From: Ischnura elegans
Lineage: Eukaryota > Arthropoda > Insecta > Odonata > Coenagrionidae
Direction: 5' to 3'
NCBI RefSeq assembly: GCF_921293095.1
Contig: NC_060251.1
Coordinates: forward strand, 97,946,566-98,010,565
Length of the DNA stretch: 64,000 nt
Both the position numbers and the translations under genes were made by a program. Shown in pieces: positions 44,867 to 55,119 of the stretch. The notes under the pieces are model-generated. The model worked only from the letters and a program-made list of their open reading frames with translations. It did no database searches and was not told the origin of the DNA. How positions within the stretch are numbered: position 1 is the first letter of the stretch; every line of letters begins with the position of its first letter.

Positions 44867-45375
44867 CAGCGGCGTAATTAGGAATATGATTTGGGGGGGA
44901 GGGGTTAGAGGGGATGGGGAAGGGCGACCTCCTACTCACCACCTAGGAAAATTTTACAAAAATGACATACCTGCAAATACATTTTACATAATTTTAGCAC
45001 TTAAAATTTGGGTTTCATTAAAATGTTACGTTAAAATTTACTATAAGTCAAAACTAGACAATAGTTTTGAATATTATTTTTATGAAGGATGTGGTACTTT
45101 CCCGGCGAATTTTGATGAGGAAGTCTTCTCGGGAAATCAGCCCGGTCAAGATGGACAAATCTGCCAACGTTTCAATGGCCTTCTCTGCCATCATTTTCAG
45201 GGCGAATGCCCTGAATTCATTCGCCCTGAAAATGATGGCAGAGAAGGCCATTGAAACGTTGGCAGATTTGTCTCTCTTGACACGGCTGATTTCCCGAGAA
45301 GACTATATTATTTTCATTTCTCTGAGGCTTTAGGGGGGCCATCTCCCACCCCTCCTCCCCATATTTACGCCACTG
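44867..45375 (+). mobile_element. hAT-like element (family H) interrupted by a hairpin unit
   Basis: CAGCGGCGTAATTAGG at the left and TTTACGCCACTG at the right are inverted ends. ACTTCATC (44859-44866) and ACTCCATC (45376-45383) form a 7/8 target duplication. The body resembles 59344-59647. A 221-bp foldback at 45084-45304 splits it. Confidence 0.8.
45084..45304. mobile_element. Foldback insertion with 13-bp target duplication
   Basis: ATATTATTTTTAT (45071-45083) and ATATTATTTTCAT (45305-45317) flank it. Arms of about 90 bp meet near GAATTC at 45210. In the right arm the plus strand reads GCC, CTGAAAAT, stem ATGGC/GCCAT, GAAA, ACGT-type palindrome and GGC. Each arm is a copy of the module in opposite orientation. 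Confidence 0.75.
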
Positions 45376-45451
45376 ACTCCATCCTTGTCTTTGCAAGAGG
45401 AACATCGGTGGTAGAATCCACAGTCTTTCTTTTTTGAGGACGATATAAGGT

Positions 45452-45711
45452 CAGTGACGCCAACTCCATGGGGCCTGGAGGGGCCCGAGCCCCCTCAAAA
45501 ATTCGTTATGGGTGTGAGGAAAAAATGTGTCAGACTTATCGATTTTCCTCGGAGTGTCCAGATATCGAGATTCGAGTTATCAGGGTTCTAATGTTGATCG
45601 TATGACTCTACTAAAATGCATAAATAACTTAAAACTCACTACTTATTAAATTTCCTGGGGCAAGATCCCCGGTTTGGGCCCCCCAATATTTTTTGTAAGT
45701 CGGCATCCGTG
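45452..45711 (+). mobile_element. hAT-like element (family E) with perfect 8-bp duplication
   Basis: TATAAGGT at 45444-45451 and 45712-45719 flanks the ends CAGTGACGCCAACTCC and AAGTCGGCATCCGTG, inverted with mismatches. The body is shared in inverse orientation with 56279-56694. The GC-rich subterminal parts and lack of coding are like the other hAT MITEs here. Confidence 0.92.
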
Positions 45712-45720
45712 TATAAGGTG

Positions 45721-45830
45721 CAGAGTTCTCTGGATTGTCGATAATACACTACATAGGTGAGGGAGTAGTGTATTATCGACAGTTAACCCTAAGAGGGAAT
45801 AGTGTAGAGAATTGCCATCCAGAGGACTCT
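45721..45830. repeat. Interrupted palindrome
   Basis: TGTCGATAATACACTAC and GTAGTGTATTATCGACA form a 17-bp stem with a 12-base loop. Farther out CAGAGTTCTCTGGA and TCCAGAGGACTCTG also pair, with about 35 unpaired bases on the right. No coding. The unit starts exactly after the family E target duplication. Confidence 0.6.
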
Positions 45831-46155
45831 GATAAGGTGATATTTGTAGCGCCCCACGCGGTGAAAACAAAATGTGTAGGGAGCGGATGTGCCGTAACAA
45901 TGTGGCGTTTTAAAAATTCAACGGAGGCGCAAGGCATTTGTGGAGGAGTAGGGATCAGAGAGGCTAAACGCATGTTACGTAAGGACCCCCACGAATGTAT
46001 TTTCGGCCACATGGGCGTATGCATCCCCGGATCCCAGAGAATAACTCAGCATTCGAAATGAAGTCTGGGAGGGACCTTTTTGTGTCGAGTTACGCGTCTC
46101 TTTCACCAAGTAGGCTGAGAACAGAGTTGCGTGATCTTATTGCTGGAGGACTTAG

Positions 46156-46535
46156 CAAGGGCGTACCCAGGATCATAACTAGGGGGGGCACGCCATGGTC
46201 TAAGGGGGGGCAAGCCATGGTCTAAGGGGGGGCAAGCCAAGTTGTGACATTTTAGCATGGAAAAGGTGAATGAGACCAAAATTTTAAGACAATTATAACA
46301 GCGCTTTATTAGTTTATGAGATTATTTCCTTGAAAAAATAGTTTTATTTTAGTTACCTATATATATCTCATCCTAATACATATCACTTTACATGGGTTTA
46401 AAGAAAATTTGTGGAATGCTTTCGTTTCAATTCAGTAATGATATTTGCTTAAAGACTTTTGCGATTTTTCCTCCTAAGCGGGGGGGGGGGGGGGGGGGGG
46501 GGCTGCCCCCCATCCCCCTCGCTGGGTACGCTCAT
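46156..46535 (+). mobile_element. hAT-like element (family I), reference copy
   Basis: CAAGGGCGTACCCAGGATCA and CTCGCTGGGTACGCTCAT are inverted ends. GGACTTAG (46148-46155) and GGAGTTAG (46536-46543) match at 7 of 8. A minisatellite of CCATGGTCTAAGGGGGGG units lies near 46190-46235 and a run of about 23 G near 46482-46503. Non-coding. Confidence 0.8.
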
Positions 46536-46543
46536 GGAGTTAG

Positions 46544-47788
46544 GGCATCATAAATTGGGAATCATCAAGAGAGTTTACGGGAAATTCGATTAAAAGTTTA
46601 CAGAATGAAGAAGCTATTATTTAGGCCTCATCTGCAACATGCAGCTAGCGGGTTGGACATACACGATACAAGACTGATTGCGGAAATCTATTGGGTACCC
46701 AGGGAAGATAAATTGGTAATGGGTTGCGACGATAAACATAGCAGCGAGAGCAGATTCGTAGATGAGATAGGCTAAAATATTAATAAAAGCACAAAATCTG
46801 TATATATTTCGAGGATAAAGAATCGTAATATCAGTTATCCTGGGAAATATAGTAGTGATATCAAGTATGGAGTCTCCGATACTGCAACACACCGAGTCTT
46901 TCAATTTTCGTCTGTTGAGTGTAGGAAACATTCTCTTGGTCCTTAAATTCATTTACCCTAACGCCCACCAAAGGAAGAACCGAGATTTATGGAATGTTAC
47001 CTCAGTCACACTCGGTCAGGAGTTATTTTACCAAACTTGAACCCCATATAAGACGTTACTCGTGATTAACAATGAAGGATATGTAGTAATGCAGCACCGC
47101 TGCCGGCGGCGTGTGGAAAAATTCGCTTGCGTTTTAATGTCGAAGTTTAAACGTTACCTTATGATAATTTTAATGGGGAGTTGAAGGTAATTACTCTATG
47201 TGGTCGCTATGGGAACGCAAAATGAACTTCATTTAGTTCACTCGAAAGATGGGCTAGAGGCTCTGATGTTCGCGAAGCGACGTTGACATCTGGAAACTTC
47301 GAAATTCATTCACTGGAGTATCAAGTAGAACCCTATCACGTCATACGAGCTCACACGTTTGACAAAGGAGGAAGTATTGGAATAGAATGCTTTCACCGAA
47401 TACCGCTATAATTGACGCCATGCGTTCACGATTTTGACACCTGTCGAGATCCACAAACTGATAAGTATTGTCAGCGGAGGTCAAACACCTTTATCCATGA
47501 GGTTCAGCACCGTAGTTCCAAGCCCATGCGGCTAGAGCTATGCGTAGGACTCTATTGTCCTTTTCAGTTCGGCACTTAAAATCCGTTTGAATGAACGTTT
47601 TTTGTGTTCAGACTTATATTCTATCCAAAATTCGGAAAAGAATTTCAATGAGACGACTTAGTTACTAAAAAGGACGAAAAGGAGTAGACAGAATGCAAAA
47701 GGAGGCCTTTAATAAATCATTACCGTCAGATATTACACGAATTCCTATTCTTACTTAGTAAACACGGAGGCGATTTAATATCTGAAGA
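46544..47788. other. No gene recognised
   Basis: Chance frames only. A faint LINE-like tail may exist at 46560-46760. I see no RNA gene or transposon end. Confidence 0.4.
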
Positions 47789-48001
47789 ATTGGAAATAAA
47801 GAAATAAAACTTTGTAAGGTTCACTATTATTTTAATATGGGCACGACACCCGGGTTTCGTAACGTGGTTATATCTTCAGGTATTGTAGCCATGTATTATT
47901 GTAGTTGCATCTACCTGAAGATGTAACTGCGTTACGAAACCCGGGTCGTGCCCATATTAAAGTAATAGTGAACCTTACTAAGTCTTATTTATTTATTTCC
48001 A
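47789..48001. mobile_element. Foldback unit with hammerhead-like modules in both arms
   Basis: Arms of about 70-80 bp from TTGGAAATAAA to the right-hand TTTATTTCCAA. The right arm (+) reads TAC, CTGAAGA, T, stem GTAAC/GTTAC, GAAA, CCCGGGT, C, GTG. The left arm on the minus strand has the same module with ATAAC. No certain flanking duplication was found. Confidence 0.65.
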
Positions 48002-48055
48002 ATACGGGGAGGTTTCACAAAGTAAAGCCTGAAGTTATTAGTTATAATACCTGAA

Positions 48056-48288
48056 CTTGATTGATTCTGGCTTTACTTTGTGAAAATCCATTCTTAATAA
48101 TAAAACGTTATTGTACTTTTCCACACGATTTAATTAATACGACCGGTTTCGTCGCAGAGGCGACATCATCAGTTACAGAAACCGTTATAATAACAGTTAT
48201 TTTGTGTTTTTTTTTTATGTCGCCTCTGCGACGAAACCGGTCGTATTAATTAAATCGTGTGGAAAAGTACAATAACGTTATATTATTA
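48056..48288. mobile_element. Foldback insertion with 12-bp target duplication
   Basis: ATAATACCTGAA occurs at 48044-48055 and 48289-48300. Arms of about 60-70 bp carry GACGAAACCGGTCGTATT. On the minus strand the left arm reads CTGATGA, T, stem GTCGC/GCGAC, GAAA, CCGGT, C, which matches the hammerhead core letters. The right arm lacks the CTGATGA segment, being interrupted by a T run. Confidence 0.75.
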
Positions 48289-48300
48289 ATAATACCTGAA

Positions 48301-48829
48301 GGTCTAAAGTACATCTTAAGATAACCAAATCAACTCTGTTGATTTTTATCTTGGGAATATTGAGGATACGCAAGAATTGTAGACTTGAGTAAGATTTGTC
48401 ACTAGAGTGATACAAGAAATGATTTACCATTGCTGCGATCTGGGAGTTAAAACAGGTCATTTTTCAGGTTTAGAGTGATTTTATTACATCAACGACATCA
48501 CCAATCCTTAACAAAATAACGGTTTACAGAAAATTAGTCCAGGCATAGAGCAAATAGTTGTAGTCTTCACGGCTCAAATACTTATCCTATGAGAAAGATT
48601 TGTGTTCAACCAGATTTCGTATGCTGGGATAGTGAAAATAAGGTGTAAACATGGATTCATTAAATAGTAGTTTTATTTGCTCGGAAGTATGTTCGTGTCC
48701 TTATCACTCTACTAGTTTCTAGTCTGACCACGTGTCGGTGTCTTGTGTGCTTGGCCTGTGTCCAGCTAGCGAGCGTGTGGAACCACCCCATGCCACTCAC
48801 CCTGGTGGTGGCTTGCACGATACCCCCTA
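48301..48829. other. Nothing recognised apart from LINE-tail scrap
   Basis: AT-rich. At 48760-48830 a degenerate LINE tail (CACCCTGGTGGTGGCTTGCA) ends in CTAGATACAGG, the target used by the next hAT. Confidence 0.4.
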
Positions 48830-48837
48830 GATACAGG

Positions 48838-49070
48838 CAGGGGCGCAGCTAGAAATTAATGCTAGGGGGGTTTCAGGCGCAACTAACACAGGGGAGACTG
48901 CGTGCTGTAGGTGCGGGGGCCCTCCCCCAGAAATATTTTTAAGGCTATTCTTCACTATTCTATAAGAATTATTGATTCATTTTGGCAAAATGGATTAAAC
49001 TTTTTAAAAAATTCTGAGCTCTTGGGGGGTTTATCCCCCAAACCCCCCCCCCCCCCTCGCTGCGCCACTG
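48838..49070 (-). mobile_element. hAT-like element (family G) with perfect 8-bp duplication
   Basis: GATACAGG flanks it at 48830-48837 and 49071-49078. The ends CAGGGGCGCAGCTAG and CTCGCTGCGCCACTG are inverted. At 233 bp it is shorter than other copies because the central part is reduced. A poly-C run lies next to the right end. Confidence 0.92.
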
Positions 49071-49078
49071 GATACAGG

Positions 49079-49736
49079 TGTAGATGATCAAACTTTTACG
49101 ATTCCGTAATTTAGTTCTAGGCGCTCAATATAATTCCGGTTTATCGACTTTACTTCTCCTTCTGCTTCCAGTCGTTTCCTGTTAAGTATACTTGGACGTC
49201 GCATTGGCATAGCATTGAGTCTTCGTGCTTGATCTGCTTTCGGAATTCCAATATTACCGCTAGCATCGATTGTGATAAGAAGCAAGCTGTACCATATCCT
49301 CCTACGTTGACGCTGAAGGTTATTCGGTGGTACAGTCACTTTCAAAAGTCGGTCCCCATACCTGGCGCAGCCGTCTCCGTTATTCTCCGAAGTCGACCTT
49401 CGCGTATTGCTTACACGTTCCTTGACCACTGGGGATCGATTCGACTTGATCAGGTAGTACAAATGGTGCAACTTGACTACTTTAACCGTCGTCAAGAGCC
49501 CCACGCACGATTTCAGAGGTAGGAAGGCCGCGTGAACCTCCCCCCCCCCCACACACAGCCAAACAATTCCACCACCGAAGAAAGCGGAGAAGAATATATG
49601 GGTTTTTCCGGCAAGTAACCCATCGCACGAGGAAGAGAGGAGACATCTGTGTAGTTTGGTAAACTTATACAAAACATATTGTGCAAATAAATTTTCGGAG
49701 CATTTCGAGCATTTCGAATTCTGTTTTCGCAGCCTT
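49079..49736. other. Frame of unknown origin 3' of the LINE ORF
   Basis: A minus-strand frame (49088-49756, 222 codons) is open but its product resembles no LINE segment and no family I know. It is partly low-complexity. It overlaps the end of the endonuclease ORF, so at least its start is a shadow. Confidence 0.25.
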
Positions 49737-51131
49737 TTATTTTCTTCTTTCTTCAATGAGATCTAATACTTCCTGCGTGATCCATGGTTTTTTCATAACG
49801 ACTCTTCTTTTACCAAGAACTTCCTCAGCTGCCGCCTGCAAACCACTTCTAATAGTTTTCCAACTCTCTTCCATTGGTTTGTTGGTCGGATCCTCCCCTA
49901 TTTTATTTTCTACAGCCTCTTTAAAAGCCAGTTGATGCTGAACCTCCCTCAATTTTTCAACCTGCCATATGTTTTTCACGGCTTTCTTCAACTTTTTAAA
50001 TTTAAGGTGGCATTTCATCATAACTAGGTTATGGTCACTATCGATATCTGCCCCTGGATAGCTTTTGCAGTCCTTCACCTGGTTCCTGAATCTTTGTTTC
50101 ACTAGAATGTAGTCGATTTGGAATCTTCTACGGTCTCCTGGCATCTTCCACGAGTATCTTCTTCGCAGGGGATTTTTGAATAAAGTGTTGGCAACCACTA
50201 GCCTGTGCTCCGTGCAGAATTCAAGTAGCCTTTCTCCTCTTTCATTTCGGTTACCCAACCCATATTTCCCAGTTATTATTCCGTCTTGACCTTCTCCGAC
50301 GACGGCGTTCCAGTCACCTAAAATAATAAGATTTTCTTCCCCTCTTACCTGCTTGATAACTTCCGCTATATCTTGGTAGACATCTTCTACTTTTTCGTCT
50401 TCATAATCTGACGTAGGCATGTAAACCTGTACCACTACAGTAGCTACGGGTTTAGTATCTATCTTCACCATTACTATCCTTTCATTAAACTGCAGGTAGC
50501 TTTTAACACGCATCCCGGCGCTCTTTCTAAGCATTATGCCTACTCCAGCATTACCATTTAGCGATCCCGTGTGTATCATTCTGTAGCTTCCACTCCAAAA
50601 GTCTCCTTCCTGGGGCCACTTCATTTCGCTGATGCCTAATACATCGAGGTTCATTCTTCGCATCTCCACCTTCAAGTTCTCTAGCTTACCGCAGGTACGA
50701 AGTGATCTGACGTTCCATGTTCCTATCCGTAACATTCTACCTCGTTTGACCGATGTACCCTCTCGATTAGTCCCCGCCCGGAGATCCGAATGGGGGACTA
50801 GTTTACCTCCGGAATATTTTACCCGAGAGAATTCCATCATGTCATTATATAAATTGAGTGGAGTAGCTGTGACTCCTCGGGATGATAATGTGGTGGTTTC
50901 CCCTTGCCTTCCACATCGCAGTACTGCAGCCGTTAAAGTAAATGTTACCACGCCCGTAGTGGAATGTGTGTCGCTGTACCGACCAGTATGGTCTCCACCT
51001 TCGCACATGTGAAGGAGAGCTGCTGCCCTCTCCCCCGGGTGATGAGAGGCATAATTGTTGGCGGCCCCCAGTCGCCAAGTCACGGTATCTTCACAGGTTT
51101 TGGTATCTTTTAAATGGTCTACCTTACCCAA
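49737..51131 (-). CDS. LINE APE-type endonuclease ORF, 3'-truncated
   Basis: A 464-codon frame. Residues from about 135 form an exonuclease-endonuclease-phosphatase domain: GTWNVRSL, then ISEMKWP (catalytic Glu), NGNAGVGIML, VQVYMPTSDYEDE, a LGDWNAVVG block (Asp and Asn), RRRYSWKMPGDRRRFQIDYI and SDHNLV (Asp-His). All key residues of the nicking enzyme used for target-primed reverse transcription are present. The family is the one often annotated craniofacial development protein 2-like. Past about residue 400 only the start of the linker to the RT remains (WITQEVLDLIEERRK), then a stop, and the RT is absent. The first 130 residues look like translated 5' UTR, so the true start may be internal (for example near the GRMLRIGTWNVRS block). 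An intact endonuclease with no RT is unusual for LINEs, which normally lose the 5' end. Confidence 0.85.
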   Translation of the reverse strand: MGKVDHLKDTKTCEDTVTWRLGAANNYASHHPGERAAALLHMCEGGDHTGRYSDTHSTTGVVTFTLTAAVLRCGRQGETTTLSSRGVTATPLNLYNDMMEFSRVKYSGGKLVPHSDLRAGTNREGTSVKRGRMLRIGTWNVRSLRTCGKLENLKVEMRRMNLDVLGISEMKWPQEGDFWSGSYRMIHTGSLNGNAGVGIMLRKSAGMRVKSYLQFNERIVMVKIDTKPVATVVVQVYMPTSDYEDEKVEDVYQDIAEVIKQVRGEENLIILGDWNAVVGEGQDGIITGKYGLGNRNERGERLLEFCTEHRLVVANTLFKNPLRRRYSWKMPGDRRRFQIDYILVKQRFRNQVKDCKSYPGADIDSDHNLVMMKCHLKFKKLKKAVKNIWQVEKLREVQHQLAFKEAVENKIGEDPTNKPMEESWKTIRSGLQAAAEEVLGKRRVVMKKPWITQEVLDLIEERRK

Positions 51132-51290
51132 GGGTAGCCCAATACCCCCTCAGAATACCGCCGCTTTTTGTCCACGACTGCTTATTCGACGAGAGAACTC
51201 GCTTATCTCGCAGCTAACCTCTATATCTAAAGGTCGACCCACCATCCGCAACCCGGTGGACGCACTCGGTGGCTTTAAGCTCAGCCGCGG
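51132..51290 (-). mobile_element. Probable 5' UTR of the LINE
   Basis: Upstream of the ORF on the minus strand the sequence (GGTGGGTCGACCTTTAGATA, ACCGCGGCTGAGC) is GC-rich and continuous with the ORF. It ends where the direct repeats begin, near 51290, which I take as the LINE 5' boundary. Confidence 0.4.
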
Positions 51291-51293
51291 TTA

Positions 51294-52085
51294 AGCGCTG
51301 GGAGCCCGGAAGAAGAAGCGACATGAGAAAGACGAAAAGTTCCTGAAGGTCCCATCGCTCTATCTTTTTTATTCATGTGTCAAAGCAAGGAAGAATATGG
51401 GCGGAAGAAAAATTATTCGTTAAATACACGTTGAACACAGTAATATCGCATAATCCTGCATACCTCAACAGCTTTGCTAACCGTCAATTTCTCGTTCACT
51501 TTAGATGTCAGCACTAGAGGGCAGCACAGGTTTTAACCATCGTTGTGTGAATGCACGATAGTTCCAAGGATCGCTGGAGCAATCGTAATCTGAGCGAGGC
51601 GCAAGTTCTGCCAACTATCGTTAGGACGATCGCTGAGACAATCGTAATGTGAACGGGGCATAATGCCTCGTTCACATTACGATTGTCCGAGCGACCGTCC
51701 GAACGATAGTTGGCCGAACTAGCCGTGTGAATGCATGTCCTGACAATAGTTACTGTAGCTCCGAACGTTGCCACTTAACGTTGGTTAGGCGCTGGTAGAC
51801 CGGAAACGGAAGCGACAAGAGAAAGACGAAAAGCTCGTGAAGCTCTATTTTTTTCATGGATTTGTCTTAGGAAGGAAGAATATGGGTGGAAGAAAAATTA
51901 TTCGGTAAATACACGTTGAACACAGTAATATCTTGCCCCTGCATAACTCAACAGCTTTGCTAACCGTCAATTTCCCGTTCACTTTAGATGTCAGCACTGG
52001 AGGGCAGCACAGGTTTTAACCATCGTTGTGTGAATGCAGGATAGTTCCGACAATCGCTGGAACAATCGTAATGTGACTGAGACAT
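51294..52085 (+). repeat. Direct duplication enclosing an inverted repeat
   Basis: About 290 bp beginning GCGCTGG and running through GAAGAATATGGG, GTAAATACACGTTGAACAC and GTCAGCACT.GAGGGCAGCA occur at 51294-51590 and again at 51787-52080, about 90 percent alike. Between them 51540-51770 hold an inverted repeat (TCGTTCACATTACGATTGTC facing its complement; ACGATAGTTGGC facing GCCAACTATCGT). The repeat unit is therefore about 490 bp with the second copy incomplete. Confidence 0.75.
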
Positions 52086-52089
52086 AACC

Positions 52090-52560
52090 CCCGTTGACTC
52101 CTGTCTGAAGGAATCCCGCCCCCTCCCCCCATTTCCCATTGGCCAACGATCAGCAGCCATCCATAGTTGGGCCCTCGTGGTGGTTGGCGACAGAAGGAGA
52201 GCAAGGTGGATGAGTAGACCACAATGTCTCCGCCGCCTTAAACCTGTCAGTCGGGACCGAAGAGAGAGAGGGCGGATGCTCCTTTTTCTCTCATATTCCT
52301 CCACCCCTCTTCTGTTCCTCCTGGCGGCGGCGGCGGCAGTGGGCTGGGAGGCTGCAAGCAGAAGATGATGATGATGATGATGGAATTCCTGCGTGATGGG
52401 CCGGAGGAGAAAGAGGGGCCGGAACGGAGAGGAAGTGGGAGGCGGCCTGTGTGTGTGTGGATGATGACTCCACGGTGCCTTGCTCCTACCACGCTCGTCT
52501 TTTCCACGGGAAAAAACACGCTCAAGAAGATACAGACTAAAACGAAGTAAGATGGCTGAA
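52090..52560. other. GC-rich patch with ATG/CAT microsatellite
   Basis: CpG-bearing, with (GAT)n at 52363-52381 and overlapping frames on both strands (203 codons at 51984-52595 minus). The products are low-complexity and resemble nothing known. It could be a promoter-like patch. Confidence 0.3.
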
Positions 52561-52597
52561 CTCAATGGAGAATAGTGAAGATATGCCAGATTCATGA

Positions 52598-53110
52598 TGA
52601 TTTGTTACGATAAAAAGTGCAGCGTTTCCAATATGAATAGCAAACTGCAGAAAGGCATCATGTCCAAGTTGAACTAGATATTTATTTTTTCTCTAAGATG
52701 TTGCTAGGTGCAAGAGCAATTAGTGTACACAAGTTCTGAATGCCCATTCATAAAAAAAAAACAAAAATATTAAAAATGACTTTATGTGGGGTGTATATGG
52801 TTTTACTAATTTTTTTCTTCCATATAAATTTAACCAAATTGGACATAATGCCTTTCTGTAGTTAGCGGTTCATATTTTGGGCGAGTTAGGATGGGAATCT
52901 TTAGGCTAAGTTGAGATCAGTAAATTCAAAGATTTTTTTCTCAGACGACGTGAAAATTGTCCTTAGTTTACCGTTGCACTATGGTAGACATGATCACAAT
53001 AAGAAGGTGCAATGCAATGGACTGAAAAATAGAGATTTAAGATGTTTATCTTTCCTCTAATAATTTAGGATAGCAGCGCGCGTCCCGATTAATAGAATTA
53101 ATAGCGTCTC
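52598..53110 (+). mobile_element. LINE C-terminal fragment split by a MITE
   Basis: The plus strand reads CYDKKCSVSNM up to 52634 and resumes at 52872 as GELGW.S, then colinear with 19300-19520. A 237-bp TIR element interrupts the frame. Confidence 0.75.
52635..52871. mobile_element. MITE with about 37-bp inverted ends
   Basis: GAATAGCAAACTGCAGAAAG and the complementary right end (CTTTCTGTAGTTAGCGGTTC) share CAGAAAGGCAT.ATGTCCAA. ATAT lies at 52631-52634 and 52872-52875. The LINE copy at 19260 shows the uninterrupted target. Superfamily unknown. The A/T-rich centre is non-coding. Confidence 0.75.
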
Positions 53111-53415
53111 TTGCAAGGACGACTCATTGCAAGCACTCATGCGGTCGGTCCTCAGAGGAAAAAAAGGAGGAGACTCCAGAAATTTTCGCTCCTGCGAATG
53201 CGAACAATAATGAACGCAAAAATTCCCATTCTCTTCCCTTCTCCGTACTGCCTCTCCGTGGCTGGTAAGATTGCCGATTGAAAAATTCCACTGCAGAATA
53301 AAACGCAATAAAACATAAAAACGAAGCAGAAAATGAAGATAATATTCTTCGTATTTACTTGTACGATCAACAGAGAAAAAATTTCGCGGCGGAAATTTAT
53401 TTAATGTGGATATTC

Positions 53416-53620
53416 GCCGGCCTCGGTGGCGGCGGGGTAACTTCCTCGCCTACCAAGTAAGAGGTCGCGGGTTCGAGTCCCGCCTGGGTAGGTTACTCCG
53501 GTCCAAGGCATGGTTGTTCGTGTACGTTTAATTGTTACATTTGTTGAATACCCCAGTATAAAATGGCCAATAAGAGCTGTATCCGGTGGTTTGAGAATTA
53601 AAAAAATAAAATAAAATAAA
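53416..53620 (+). mobile_element. tRNA-derived SINE, best-preserved copy
   Basis: GCCGGCCTCGGTGGCGGCGG head, AGGTCGCGGGTTCGAGTCCC with perfect box B, CCTGGGTAGGTTACTCC and body to an (ATAAA)n tail. The tRNA-like 5' 75 bp would fold partly as a cloverleaf. Confidence 0.88.
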
Positions 53621-53639
53621 TTTACACCTATTATTAAAT

Positions 53640-53760
53640 TCTCCAACGGTAACCTGGCGCATCTACATCTATGAGGTATCATGCAAGCCACAATCAGGGA
53701 GTGAGGCACAGGGTGACGGTACAGCAGGCATTCAGCGCTCGTACTAGCCTTAATCAGAAA
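53640..53760 (-). mobile_element. LINE 3' tail fragment
   Basis: CATCTACATCTATGAGGTAT and CATGCAAGCCACA match the reverse complement of the common tail with many changes. The 53760-53997 stretch that follows shows nothing else. Confidence 0.5.
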
Positions 53761-53999
53761 TGTGCTCGTTCGCCGGAAATATAGTGTGTATACCGCAAGT
53801 TGGGGCAGGGGCTCGCGAAGTCAAGACCTGAGCCGCGAGCAAAGGAGGGTAGGAAAAGACCGACAAAAAAATGTATGGGAACGACACAGGAAGCTGGCGG
53901 GTCCGTTTTCCGGCCCTTTCCTCCCCCCGACGAAGACAATCAGCACCTCTAATTTTTACTTTCCCATAATATCTTAATCTAAATAGCTTATTAGTAAAT

Positions 54000-54637
54000 A
54001 GGGTGGTTTCCTATCATTTCTTTATTGACTAAATCGAAAGATTATCACTCCTTGAGTACGTATATCACACTTTTAGATTTTTAAATGACGATATCTATTT
54101 TTACGCGATTAAATGAAAAGTGAAAAATTTCAAGCGCGCGAAAACGCGACAGCTAAGTATGAATGCTGGGAAAACTCCGTGTGACGTCGTTCTGGTCCCG
54201 CTACCGCAAGTGAGGTGACCTTGGGGCGAGGTTCTGAGCGCTGATACGACGCAGGATGCTAGCAGGTAGCGCTTGGCTTAAATAAGGATTGTTAATACCT
54301 TATCAAACGAAGAAAACTTTCCGACTTTAGCCAGTTTTAATAGGTGATTATTAAGGCATGTTTCCCTGAGCTCTGTGCCTCATGCATGCATTGGTAATCT
54401 CAGACGATGTAAAACTCCCATCTACTCGTATAGAAACTAGGTCCCTGTGACATCACGTGGAGTGGCATCGCATGGGCGCCAATCTGGCCTTTTTCAAATG
54501 AGGATAAAATTGACCATTGCCATTCGTCTAAACCGGGATTTCTAGAACCAAATAATTAGTATATTATAAATACACAAATGGTGGGTAACGAATCGCAATC
54601 AATGCCTTTCGTTTTCTTTGATGAGGGAAACTACCCT
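54000..54637 (+). mobile_element. TIR element family A, copy 4
   Basis: AGGGTGGTTTCC to GGAAACTACCCT between AT dinucleotides (53998-53999 and 54638-54639). Full-length and uninterrupted at 638 bp. A good reference for the family. No open frame above 60 codons that is shared among copies. Confidence 0.9.
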
Positions 54638-54963
54638 ATTACTAAAAAAGCTAAGCTGAATGATATAAAACACGAAGTGCTCCAAACATTTATAACGAAA
54701 AGGTCGAAAGTTAAAACAAAACATACAGTATAATGGCTAAAAAATGACTGCATACTCCATAAGCCGTCGCACTACAGAATAACATAGTACTTTTACTTTT
54801 GGGGGAATTGGGGGAAATATCATTAACTTTATTTATAATAATTATTAAGTTGCACTCATATGTTCACCAGATTTTACAGTCAACAAATTTAATATCACAT
54901 TTAAGATACCATAAAAATATGATAGTGATAAAATTCATTCAACCATAAGTAGTGAAAAAATTT

Positions 54964-55045
54964 CGCTGCGGACAGGATTCGAACCTGCGCGGGTAAAACC
55001 CATTGGATTTCATGTCCAACTCCTTAACCACTCGGACACCACAGC
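54964..55045 (-). tRNA. tRNA-Ser (TGA) variant with A at position 33
   Basis: Same cloverleaf as the copies at 43699 and 61944, but the anticodon loop reads CATGAAA instead of CTTGAAA, so the near-invariant U33 before the anticodon is A. The variable arm also differs (GGGTTTTACCCG). Acceptor, D and T arms are intact with boxes A and B. Loss of U33 impairs the anticodon U-turn, so this may be a recent pseudogene that is still transcribed. Confidence 0.85.
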
Positions 55046-55119
55046 TTGATTTCAATAATCATAATCATTGATAACCAATTCTTTTCAAGCGTAAGATTTT
55101 CTATTCTTGATTTTTATTA

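Noticed and set aside
45735-46061. 108-codon plus-strand frame with several cysteines
   Set aside because: It begins inside a palindrome, has no recognised domain, and an overlapping frame exists on the other strand.
51984-52595. 203-codon minus-strand frame
   Set aside because: It runs across repeat sequence and a His/Pro/Ser-rich GC patch with a trinucleotide run; no coding signature.
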